64,000 nucleotides of DNA from Serratia sp. DD3 (GTDB taxonomy: Bacteria; Pseudomonadota; Gammaproteobacteria; Enterobacterales; Enterobacteriaceae), in contig NZ_AYKS02000033.1 of the NCBI RefSeq assembly GCF_000496755.2, positions 62,001-126,000 of the forward strand, given 5' to 3'. The position numbers were made by a program, and so were the translations under genes. This document shows positions 20,365 to 29,157 of this stretch, piece by piece. The notes beneath the pieces were generated by a model. That model ran no database searches. It was not told the DNA's origin and saw nothing but the letters and a program-made list of their open reading frames with translations. Positions within the stretch are counted from its first letter, which is position 1; every line of letters begins with the position of its first letter.

Positions 20365-21798
20365 TCACTCCTTTCTTTGTTGGCGCAGCAAAGTATTCAG
20401 GCTCTTGGGCGCGGGTTTAGGCACCTGCCGACAACGCGTCCAAGGGCCAAGGTGTTTCGGTATCAGGCGCTGAAAACGAGCGATAATCGCGGTGAAAGTA
20501 TGATAGAGGCGCGGATGGGTGGCTAGCACGGCAAACCCCCGCATCAAAACACGTTCAATCGGTTTGGCTGCTTTACCCTGCCCAGCGAGCGGTAAATGGC
20601 CTGGTGCCGCAGGGTGTTTGGCTTCACGCCGCAAGCGCTGCAGCAAATCAGGAATCGGAATACGTACTGGACACACTTCACCACAGGCGCCACACAAGCT
20701 GGAGGCGGTGATCAGATGCTGGGTGTTCTCAAGCCCCAGCAAATGAGGAGAGATTATCTTGCCGATAGGGCCGGGGTAGACCGTACCATAAGCATGGCCG
20801 CCAATACGGGTGTAGACTGGGCAATGATTCATGCAGGCACCACAACGAATGCACTGCAAGGTCTGACGCAAAGCCGGGTCCTGATAAGCTTGGCTACGGC
20901 CATTATCAAGCAGCACCAAATGCACCTCGTCTGGGCCATCAAGCTCCCCAGGGCGACGCGGACCACTGATCAGATTGAAATAGGTGGTGATGGCCTGACC
21001 GGTGGCCGATCGCGTCAACGCACTGTACAGCGGGGGCACATCACTCAACGACGCCACCACCTTCTCAATTCCGGTAATGGCAACATGTACTCGCGGTATG
21101 GTGGTACACATACGGCCATTGCCCTCGTTTTCCACCAGACAGAGGGTACCGGTTTCAGCGACCGCGAAATTAACGCCCGATAACCCCATATCGGCTCGGC
21201 GAAATTGTTCACGCAATGCCCTGCGCCCAGTCTGAATCAACGCATCCACATCATGGGTAGGGGTAAAACCATCAAGGTGTTCAGCAAAGGTATCGCTGAC
21301 TTCCTGTATGTTCTTATGGATAGCCGGCATGATGATGTGAGAAGGGGCGTCACCGTCCAGTTGGACGATATACTCCCCCATATCGCTTTCCAGGCAGTGG
21401 ATGCCATGAGCAGCCATCGCATGGTTGAAGCCCACCTCTTCGCTCACCATGGACTTGCCTTTGACAATAGTCTGCACTTGGTGACGCTTTGCTATCTCAT
21501 AAATGATGGTATTCGCTTCATCTGGCGTCTGCGCCCAGTGCACCTGAATACCATTCTCCTGACAGCGTGCCTCGAGTTGTTCCAGCAATGCCGGCAAATG
21601 CGAGAGACAGCGCTGGCGGATCTGCTCAGCAGCATCACGCACTGCCGCTTCTTCCGCCGGGTCAGCAAACGCCTCTCGTCGTTTAGTGCGAAGGTAATCC
21701 ATCGCTCCACGAAAATTCTGACGCAACACCGGATCCGCCAACGCTGCCTCCGCCTGCGGATGGAAATTGCGGGGTGAAAATTTAGCCTGTGTACTCAT
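20365..21798 (-). CDS. lldF: L-lactate oxidation iron-sulfur protein LldF/LutB
   Basis: Iron-sulfur subunit of the L-lactate-oxidising LldEFG complex. The 477-residue product has an N-terminal LUD domain (VKGKSMVSEEVGFNHAM, about 113-129; FAVAETGTLCLVENEGNGRM, about 211-230) and then two 4Fe-4S binding clusters, Cys316-X2-Cys319-X2-Cys322-X3-Cys326 and Cys369-X2-Cys372-X3-Cys376. A basic C-terminal region follows. The length and layout match YkgF of Escherichia. It overlaps the end of lldE by 17 bases. Confidence 0.88.
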   Translation of the reverse strand: MSTQAKFSPRNFHPQAEAALADPVLRQNFRGAMDYLRTKRREAFADPAEEAAVRDAAEQIRQRCLSHLPALLEQLEARCQENGIQVHWAQTPDEANTIIYEIAKRHQVQTIVKGKSMVSEEVGFNHAMAAHGIHCLESDMGEYIVQLDGDAPSHIIMPAIHKNIQEVSDTFAEHLDGFTPTHDVDALIQTGRRALREQFRRADMGLSGVNFAVAETGTLCLVENEGNGRMCTTIPRVHVAITGIEKVVASLSDVPPLYSALTRSATGQAITTYFNLISGPRRPGELDGPDEVHLVLLDNGRSQAYQDPALRQTLQCIRCGACMNHCPVYTRIGGHAYGTVYPGPIGKIISPHLLGLENTQHLITASSLCGACGEVCPVRIPIPDLLQRLRREAKHPAAPGHLPLAGQGKAAKPIERVLMRGFAVLATHPRLYHTFTAIIARFQRLIPKHLGPWTRCRQVPKPAPKSLNTLLRQQRKE

Positions 21799-22612
21799 CC
21801 TTTCCCCCCTCTTTGTGATGAGTCAATACCGGGTTGCTCTGTTCACTCTCTTTGGGAACGCTCTCCTGCCGCTGGCTGTGAGCCAACAAAAAACTGGCCA
21901 GATGCTGAGCGGGTAACACCTTCCCCTGATAAGCCAAGGCCCCCTTGATATTCAGCAGACATCCCCAGTCAGCACTCACTAACATTTCTGCTCCGGTATT
22001 CTGCAGATGGCGAACTTTGTCTTCCACCATAGCCTCGCTAATCGCCGGGTGTCGAACCGAGAAGGTACCACCGAAACCGCAACACTCACTCTCTTCAGCC
22101 TGTTCAAGTAACGTGACCCCCGCTAACTGCTCCAGCAGGCTGCGCGCTGTGGTATGCACCTGCATCTCCCGCCGAGCCGAGCAAGCCGTATGCATCACAA
22201 TTCGTGCCTCTCCCACGCCAAACCAGCGCACCCGACAAACGTTTACCAGAAACTCGGTAAGCTCAAATACGCGATCACAAAAAGCGGCCACTGCGCCACT
22301 GTCAGGAAACAACCGCCGATAATGATGGTGCATCATTCCACCACAAGAGCCAGAAAGCACCACCACCGGCCAAGGCTCAGGAAACAACGCCATCTGGCTG
22401 GTTGCCACCGCTCGCGCTTCGTCCTCGTAACCCGAGGTATAAGCAGGTTGGCCACAGCAGGTCTGTTTCGGCACAAAGTGTACATTGACGCCTTCACGTT
22501 CAAGCAAAGTGATCGCATCAACTCCTGCTTGTGGTTCAAACAGATCCACCAAACAGGTCGCGTAAAGGTATACATCAGCAGGCTTGGCAGGATATACGCG
22601 CATGACCTTCAT
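21782..22612 (-). CDS. lldE: L-lactate oxidation protein LldE/LutA (CCG domains)
   Basis: Cysteine-rich subunit of the LldEFG complex, related to heterodisulfide-reductase subunit B. The 276-residue product has two CCG-type domains (KQTCCGQPAYTSG at about 49-61, and ESECCGFGGTFSVRHP at about 184-200). The tail after about residue 240 is polar and unusually long against the roughly 240 residues of YkgE. The start MKVMRVYPAKPADVYLYATC has an AGGAGAG site six to eight bases upstream. It follows lldP by 12 bases. Confidence 0.87.
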   Translation of the reverse strand: MKVMRVYPAKPADVYLYATCLVDLFEPQAGVDAITLLEREGVNVHFVPKQTCCGQPAYTSGYEDEARAVATSQMALFPEPWPVVVLSGSCGGMMHHHYRRLFPDSGAVAAFCDRVFELTEFLVNVCRVRWFGVGEARIVMHTACSARREMQVHTTARSLLEQLAGVTLLEQAEESECCGFGGTFSVRHPAISEAMVEDKVRHLQNTGAEMLVSADWGCLLNIKGALAYQGKVLPAQHLASFLLAHSQRQESVPKESEQSNPVLTHHKEGGKDEYTG

Positions 22613-22624
22613 CGTGTTCTCTCC

Positions 22625-24325
22625 TTACTTTAACTGCATCAATACATCAGTTACCTGGAAACCGTAAATCAATAACAAACCGATAAGACCGGTCGCTAAA
22701 AGGTAATATAACGTCGGCAGCACGGTCTTGCGCAGCGTCACCCCTTCTCTTCCAAGCAAGCCGACAGTGGCTGAGGCAGCGACCACATTATGAATAGCGA
22801 TCATGTTACCCGCTGCCGCACCTACCGCTTGCAGAGCCAGCATAACCACAGTAGAAATCCCAAGAGTCTGAGCCACTTCAAACTGGAATTGACTAAACAT
22901 CATGTTCGATACGGTATTAGAGCCAGCAATAAAGGCCCCCAACGCGCCGATAGTGGCACTGAGCATAGGGAAAAACTCGCCAACCAAACCCGCAGCAAAG
23001 TTAGCGGTAGCCACCGGCATACTGGCAAGATCAGCACCATTAACACCTGAGTTAATGAAAATACGCACCATAGGGACGGTAAACAGCAACACAAAACCAG
23101 CACCGATCAGCGTACGCCCAGATTCGCCCAGCGCCTTACCCACGGGTGCCAGTGAGCGACAATGCATGAGGCTTGCCATCACTGCACAAAACACCAAAAG
23201 CCCGCCAGGTAGGTAAAGGAACTCAATGGAGGCGCCGACCCCTTTTTCGCCCAGTAAATCGTTGAACGCCAGATTCACTGACAGTAATAGGGTTTTAAAT
23301 TCAGGGATGATGCGGCTTGCCACTAACAACAGAGCCAACAGCACGTAAGGCAGCCAAGCTAATGTTAACGACATAGGGCGTTCGGTAGTCGCTTTTCGAT
23401 CGAATTTGATAGAGCCGAGCCACACCGCAGGCCATTGAGATTCTGGCGCAAAGTCCCAATGCTTTTTCGGCACCAGAAAACCATAACGCGCAGCGGTAAC
23501 CACCAAGACCAACCCAACCAAGCCACCCACCAGTGAAGGAAATTCTGGGCCGAGCAGTATACCGGTCAAAGCATAGGGCACAGTAAAGGCCAACCCAGCA
23601 AAAATAGCGAATGGCAAAATGGCCAACCCTTCACGCCAACTGCGGCCAGGCCCAAAGAAGCGGGTCAGCATCATCACCATCAATACGGGCATAAAGGTAC
23701 CAATGCTCGCGTGGATCAGCGCAACATAAGTTGTCACCTGCTGCAAATAGATGTCCCAGCTACTTCCTCCCGCCGCCAATGTTTGGCCAATGGCTTGGCT
23801 ATCAAGCCCTTTGTTAATCCCCACCAGTATCGGGGTTCCCAGGGCGCCAAAAGAGACCGGTGTTGACTGAATCATCATGCCGAGCATCACGGCAGCAAGC
23901 GCCGGAAAACCAATCGCCACCAACAGAGGAGCAGCGATGGCGGCCGGCGTGCCAAAACCAGACGCACCTTCAATAAAGGTACCAAAACACCAGGCAATGA
24001 TAATGGCTTGAATACGTCGATCAGGTGAAATATGGCTAAAACCGCTTCGGATCGCCGTAATAGCACCGGTGTGTTGAAGCGTATTGAGCATCAGAATGGC
24101 GCCAAATACGATCCACAAAACGGTCAGCGTAATCACCAAACCCTGCAAGGTAGAGGCAAGCACCCTGTTCGGGCTCATCTGCCATCCCCACAGGGCGATC
24201 AATACAGTTAACAGAAAGGCAATCGGCATGGTCCGCTTGGCTGACCAATTAAAACCGACCAAAAGCACGCCACTTACCACAATAGGCGAAAAGGCCATCA
24301 AGGCCTGTAGGGTATCCGTCATCAT
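22625..24325 (-). CDS. lldP: L-lactate permease, LctP family
   Basis: Proton-linked lactate importer of the LctP family in the inner membrane, which supplies the four oxidising genes downstream. The 566-residue product is hydrophobic throughout with about 12-14 membrane segments. Family features include the [22 protein letters not shown] stretch (about residues 115-135) and the later [17 protein letters not shown]. It also shows [19 protein letters not shown] near the C-terminus. It is the first gene of the operon and divergent from a LysR regulator 132 bases away. Glycolate is a possible second substrate. Confidence 0.88.
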   Translation of the reverse strand: MMTDTLQALMAFSPIVVSGVLLVGFNWSAKRTMPIAFLLTVLIALWGWQMSPNRVLASTLQGLVITLTVLWIVFGAILMLNTLQHTGAITAIRSGFSHISPDRRIQAIIIAWCFGTFIEGASGFGTPAAIAAPLLVAIGFPALAAVMLGMMIQSTPVSFGALGTPILVGINKGLDSQAIGQTLAAGGSSWDIYLQQVTTYVALIHASIGTFMPVLMVMMLTRFFGPGRSWREGLAILPFAIFAGLAFTVPYALTGILLGPEFPSLVGGLVGLVLVVTAARYGFLVPKKHWDFAPESQWPAVWLGSIKFDRKATTERPMSLTLAWLPYVLLALLLVASRIIPEFKTLLLSVNLAFNDLLGEKGVGASIEFLYLPGGLLVFCAVMASLMHCRSLAPVGKALGESGRTLIGAGFVLLFTVPMVRIFINSGVNGADLASMPVATANFAAGLVGEFFPMLSATIGALGAFIAGSNTVSNMMFSQFQFEVAQTLGISTVVMLALQAVGAAAGNMIAIHNVVAASATVGLLGREGVTLRKTVLPTLYYLLATGLIGLLLIYGFQVTDVLMQLK

Positions 24326-24370
24326 TGCATCCTTATTCTGGGTGGCGCTACTGCGCCCGCCTTGTTGCTA

Positions 24371-24385
24371 TTTTGTTATGCAAAA
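24371..24385. promoter_or_regulatory. Candidate LysR operator in the lldP-LysR divergent region
   Basis: TTTTG-TTATG-CAAAA is a perfect 5+5 dyad with a T-N13-A layout, located in the 132-base divergent interval. LysR regulators bind such interrupted dyads with a T-N11-A core, so this is a reasonable but untested operator candidate. Confidence 0.35.
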
Positions 24386-24457
24386 GTGACTTTACTCTGT
24401 TCGATTTAAACGATATATGGAGTTAATGAATAATATTTGTTCCAAAAGTGGATTAAT

Positions 24458-25363
24458 ATGGCCAGTACTGATGACCTTATTCTGTTTGCTCACGTTGTAG
24501 AAGCCGGCTCTTTCAGCAAGGTTGCTGAGCAGTATTCCCTTACAAACTCAGTGGTTAGTAAACGGATTGGGCGCCTTGAAGAACAACTTGGGGTGCAATT
24601 GTTCTATCGCACCACCCGAAAACTTACCCTGAGTGAAGCAGGTAAAACGCTCTATCAAGGTGCGAAAAATGTGAAGGCTGCCGCACTTGAAACCTTCGAT
24701 GCGGTTGCAGGATACGGAGAAAAACTCACCGGTCATCTGCGCATATCAGTACCGACGATTTCAGGGGAGTTACTACTGGCTGATGCGGTGGCCGAATTCT
24801 GCCAACAGCACCCAGGATTGACTGTAGACATGTCGTTGGAGAACCGTTTTGTCAATCTGGTGGAGGAAGGATTTGATCTGGTGATCCGCACCAGTGTTAT
24901 GGACGACTCAAACCTCATTGCCCGTCACATCTTGGATTCACAATGGGTGATCTGCGCGGCACCGGCCTACGTGCGGCGCTTCGGCATCCCCCATGAACCT
25001 AATGACTTGCTCACTCATAACTGTTTGCATTACCTCTACCAGAGTACCGGGGCATCAGAATGGGCTTTCAAAGGCAAGCATGGTAACTATCTGCTGTCGG
25101 TTTCTGGCAATTTCTCAACTGACAATGCTGGCGCCCTGCGCAAAGCCGCGCTAGGAGGACATGGCATTGTGTATGTGCCGCGCTGTCTGGTCTATCACGA
25201 CCTAATGAATGGGGATCTGGTAGAACTGCTTTTGGATCAGGTCGGCAAGAAACTTGGTATCTATGCGGTCTATCCTTTTACCCGCCAGCCACCCCGCAAG
25301 ATCCGGCTGCTGATCGAACATATCCGCCAACGTTATCTTGAAATCGCCCACTATTTCGTTTGA
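24458..25363 (+). CDS. LysR-family regulator divergent from the lactate operon
   Basis: LysR-type transcription factor of 301 residues. It has an N-terminal winged helix-turn-helix (FAHVVEAGSFSKVAEQYSLTNSVVSKRIGRLEEQLGVQLFYRTTRKL, about residues 8-52) and a periplasmic-binding-like effector domain (ISVPTISGELLLADAV, VDMSLENRFVNLVEEGFDLVIR). The start MASTDDLI at 24458 has GTGGA just upstream; a longer start at 24437 exists. Its place opposite lldP suggests it controls lactate use, where many enterics use a GntR protein (LldR); this role is inference. The last 35 bases of the interval 25332-25366, spanning its stop, are repeated exactly at 27593-27627. Confidence 0.85.
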   Translation: MASTDDLILFAHVVEAGSFSKVAEQYSLTNSVVSKRIGRLEEQLGVQLFYRTTRKLTLSEAGKTLYQGAKNVKAAALETFDAVAGYGEKLTGHLRISVPTISGELLLADAVAEFCQQHPGLTVDMSLENRFVNLVEEGFDLVIRTSVMDDSNLIARHILDSQWVICAAPAYVRRFGIPHEPNDLLTHNCLHYLYQSTGASEWAFKGKHGNYLLSVSGNFSTDNAGALRKAALGGHGIVYVPRCLVYHDLMNGDLVELLLDQVGKKLGIYAVYPFTRQPPRKIRLLIEHIRQRYLEIAHYFV

Positions 25364-25366
25364 GCA
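25332..25366 (+). repeat. 35-bp direct repeat, copy A (end of LysR gene)
   Basis: Exact match to 27593-27627. Copy A covers the last ten or so codons and stop of the LysR gene plus three bases. It is the left edge of the AT-rich accessory island and is presumably the parental copy, since it lies in an intact gene. Confidence 0.95.
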
Positions 25367-25616
25367 GAGGGCAGCAGATTGCCACCGTTCCTGATTGCCT
25401 TGCTGGAAAAGCAACACCAAAGCTGGCGCGATAGGCATAATCGAGCTGGAAGGTGCGTTTGCAGGACTGACAACGGTAACGCTAATGGCCTCTTTTGCCA
25501 TAACCGTGTTTCCTCACAGGGTCCGTTTGTTCACAAAACGGATACCTTACATCAACTTTAGCCATTCTCTCCCCACATCCAGAAGCAGAGATTTTACACT
25601 GCACTCAACACATTGA
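25367..25616. other. Unassigned left flank of the immunity island
   Basis: About 250 bases with no gene I can support. Short open frames exist on both strands, but none has a ribosome site or a recognisable product. The composition is closer to the core genome than the immunity genes that follow. Confidence 0.4.
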
Positions 25617-25745
25617 ATACTTGACCCAGTTTACATTGGTGATAACTTAATTCCTTCAGCAATAGCAATGACCGCAGTTACACCAGATGGGAGATTCACA
25701 GTTAGAGCAACAATATCCAACGGATTGTTTCAAAATAGAAAATAA
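25617..25745 (+). pseudogene. Start-less 3' fragment of a probable toxin tip
   Basis: An open frame of 42 codons with a stop just upstream at 25614 and no ribosome site before its internal ATG (25668). Its C-terminus reads TAVTPDGRFTVRATISNG and ends at TAA 25743-25745, 14 bases before the SUKH-type gene. That spacing is what is expected between a polymorphic toxin's C-terminal domain and its immunity gene. I read it as the severed end of a toxin gene; no toxin family was recognised. It could also be chance open sequence. Confidence 0.4.
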
Positions 25746-25759
25746 TATAAGGAAGAACT

Positions 25760-26329
25760 ATGTCACAAATAGAAACTCTATTTAATTCAAAATCAATAAC
25801 ATATGTACCAACATCTGATATGGTATTAAAAAGCCAAAAAGATATTGGAATAATATTTCCAGATTCATATGTTGAATTTACATCTTATTATGGAATAGGT
25901 ACATCAAATGGTTTTTTTATTATAGACACCCCAATTACCCTTAAAAATTACAGTGGCCTTCATAACAGAATAATTCAAAATAAAAATGCATTTAACTCAA
26001 AGTTACAACCTGCGATTGATGATGGGTTTAATATAGGAGACATTGACTGCCTTGAACCTCTGGACAAAGAAAGTGAATTTTTAGTTGAACACATAAGCAA
26101 TATAATTATATATGGAAGAAGTATTAATGGTGATTTCCTGGTTTGGGCTAGCAACGGAAATATTTTTAAGTTTTTTTTCGTCGACTCTGATTGCTTTTCT
26201 ATTAGATATACAGGGGAAAGCATACGAGATTTAATTATAAAAACACAGACCGAACAGATAAAATATATACTTGGCACCGGATATTCTCCTTTGCCACGTA
26301 TTTTTGATGGAGCAAAGAATTTAGATTGA
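25760..26329 (+). CDS. SUKH/SMI1-KNR4-like immunity protein
   Basis: 189-residue soluble protein resembling SUKH (SMI1/KNR4) immunity proteins. It has an N-terminal helix and the hallmark segment IIFPDSYVEFTSYYGIGTSNGFFII at about residues 29-53, where the family has LP..Y..FL...NG. A later hydrophobic strand (FLVWASNGNIFKFF) fits the second half of the fold. No signal peptide or membrane segment is seen. The ATG has a strong AGGAAG site. The gene is AT-rich (14 G/C in bases 25861-25920) against the balanced core genes around it, which suggests transfer. Its cognate toxin is missing here. Family call is by pattern only. Confidence 0.6.
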   Translation: MSQIETLFNSKSITYVPTSDMVLKSQKDIGIIFPDSYVEFTSYYGIGTSNGFFIIDTPITLKNYSGLHNRIIQNKNAFNSKLQPAIDDGFNIGDIDCLEPLDKESEFLVEHISNIIIYGRSINGDFLVWASNGNIFKFFFVDSDCFSIRYTGESIRDLIIKTQTEQIKYILGTGYSPLPRIFDGAKNLD

Positions 26330-26567
26330 TATTTGAAATAAAAATATATCATAGCCATTTCAATAGAGGAGAGTGTAAGTTGAACTGTATCCGGCGGACG
26401 TTCTTGCCTCCCTGACATTACCACTTAACCTGATGTCCCCGTTCTTTGACATCGTAAACTAACCCTGTTTTCATTTGCGAAGATCAACCAGGCTCTGATT
26501 TTTGGTCTCCGAACCGAGTTGTATGGCCGGATAAGGTTGAGGCTCGGTGACAGTTTTTGCGAGGTAA
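26330..26567. other. Gap between immunity genes carrying repeat R1
   Basis: About 240 bases without a gene start. It holds the first copy of the ~80-bp repeat (26440-26520). A frame through that repeat reads CEDQPGSDFWSPNRVVWPDK before a stop, which looks like leftover coding sequence. Confidence 0.4.
26440..26520 (+). repeat. Diverged repeat R1
   Basis: Aligns with 27434-27515. The shared blocks are CTTTGACATCGTAAA, GAAGATCAACC and TCTCCGA, with substitutions and short indels between. Translated in the EDQP frame, the two copies give EDQPGSDFWSPNRV and EDQPDSAFYSPSWV, so the ancestor was probably coding. Confidence 0.65.
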
Positions 26568-26771
26568 GAGTTTAACCCTTGTGCGAGATGGCGAGAAGCA
26601 GGAAATTGCGACTATAATGCAGCGATACTCGATGAACTTAATGCACTAGAAAAAACTGTTAATGCAAACAATTGTAGCAAAAAATGCGCGGCGTTGAAAA
26701 TACGCCAGTTACAACTGAGATATAGACCTTTTCTGAGTACAGGGGCTTTAACCTTAGCAAAACCGTGTTAA
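26568..26771 (+). pseudogene. Start-less 3' fragment of a second probable toxin tip
   Basis: An open frame of 67 codons that begins right after a stop at 26565 and has no ATG. It reads EFNPCARWREAGNCDYNAAI and later LDELNALEKTVNANNCSKKC, ending in LSTGALTLAKPC. Five cysteines and an amphipathic helix pattern suggest a real former protein. The TAA at 26769-26771 overlaps an in-frame ATG (26771) of the following immunity gene in a TAATG junction, the coupling expected for toxin and immunity genes. No toxin family was recognised. Confidence 0.5.
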
Positions 26772-26782
26772 TGGAGATTAAA

Positions 26783-27352
26783 ATGTTTTATTCGTTAGTA
26801 TCAAGTTTTAAGTATCATCCTGATGCCTGCTTACAAGAAACAAATTATGAGGATGCTATTAGGGTAAATAACGACATATTTGATAATAATATCAATTATA
26901 ATGGAACATTTATTGCCAATGACTTTCCTCCTGAGTCTCTTATATTCACTGACATTATAGATACCTTATCAGGAATCAAGGTGGTTTCTCATAATTTTAT
27001 GGACTTTTTAACTAAAATATGTCCCAGTGAAGTTATTTTTTCAGAATGTACATTAACATATTCTGGTCATAACATCCTGGATTACATCGGAGATGATGTT
27101 AAGGGGTTTTATATTATGAAGGTAGTTAAATATATAGATATTATTGATAAAACCAAGAAGCCAATAAATTTTTATCCTAAATTAAAAAAATTCAAGCTTG
27201 AAGATTTTGTTATGAAGAAAGTAGATGATGATTTTTCTCTTTGCCGGGATGAAAAAGAACTAAATAAAGTGATTTCATCTGAGGAAATGAAGTCTTTATG
27301 TGAGACAGCGGGAATGAATATTGATTTTCGTCCCCTGCCGTACCCATTCTAG
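26783..27352 (+). CDS. Imm11/DUF1629-like immunity protein
   Basis: 189-residue soluble protein that I compare with the Imm11 (DUF1629) immunity family on overall pattern: an N-terminal tyrosine-rich strand, a central LIFTDIIDTLSGIKVVSHNFMDFL segment, CPSEVIFSECTL and a late hydrophobic-charged region with CRDEKELNKVISSEEM. The ATG at 26783 has GGAG six bases upstream; an ATG at 26771 overlapping the preceding fragment's stop would add four residues. It is AT-rich like the SUKH gene. No signal or membrane segment is seen. The family call is tentative, while the toxin-immunity context is stronger. Confidence 0.5.
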   Translation: MFYSLVSSFKYHPDACLQETNYEDAIRVNNDIFDNNINYNGTFIANDFPPESLIFTDIIDTLSGIKVVSHNFMDFLTKICPSEVIFSECTLTYSGHNILDYIGDDVKGFYIMKVVKYIDIIDKTKKPINFYPKLKKFKLEDFVMKKVDDDFSLCRDEKELNKVISSEEMKSLCETAGMNIDFRPLPYPF

Positions 27353-27433
27353 ATTATGTCAGGGCTTAATCCATCTCAAGCTGTCTAACCACCACGTGTA
27401 CAGTTTTGTACAGTTAATGAATGATAGTTACTT

Positions 27434-27515
27434 GCTCTTTGACATCGTAAAACCGTTATCCTCTTTGCCGAAGATCAACCGGATTCTGCGTTCTATTCTC
27501 CGAGCTGGGTTTTCG
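27434..27515 (+). repeat. Diverged repeat R2
   Basis: Second copy of the ~80-bp sequence at 26440-26520. It lies after the Imm11-like gene, about 1 kb from R1 in the same orientation, so the Imm11-like cassette sits between the two copies. Confidence 0.65.
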
Positions 27516-27592
27516 CTTGAATCACTTGGGCGGGGCATGAGGAGGCGATGAAGACGCAGCAGCTTGGCATTAAACCACAAGCTACAGCCAAT

Positions 27593-27627
27593 GTTATCTT
27601 GAAATCGCCCACTATTTCGTTTGAGCA
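27593..27627 (+). repeat. 35-bp direct repeat, copy B
   Basis: Exact copy of the LysR gene end (25332-25366), here isolated from any gene. The sequence after it (GTTGAGCAGAGGGCA, 27643-27657) resumes the match to the bases that follow copy A after a 16-base interruption, so the original duplication was longer than 35 bp. Confidence 0.95.
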
Positions 27628-27725
27628 CCAGACACCAACTCGGTTGAGCAGAGGGCACCCAAAAGGTGCCTCTGCCTTATCAAGCTGTGCTAAGACCCTC
27701 GGCAAAAAGAGGGCTTAATACACTA

Positions 27726-29144
<1,419 letters not shown>

Positions 29145-29157
29145 TCAATATGACCTC

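Larger units (their letters stand above)
27353..27725. other. Right flank of the immunity island, downstream of gltD
   Basis: About 370 bases without a gene. It contains diverged repeat R2 (27434-27515), a sequence shared with 4204-4221 (27513-27530), copy B of the LysR-end repeat (27593-27627) and a short GGCACC/GGTGCC palindrome (27654-27670) that could belong to the gltD 3' end. Confidence 0.5.

Noticed and set aside
25202..25501. 99-codon minus-strand frame across the LysR 3' end
   Set aside because: Nearly half is antisense to the LysR gene; no ribosome site or recognisable domain.
27321..27658. Short frames (plus and minus) around repeat R2 and copy B of the LysR-end repeat
   Set aside because: They arise by reading through repeats and have no start signals; the minus-strand one is antisense to duplicated LysR sequence.
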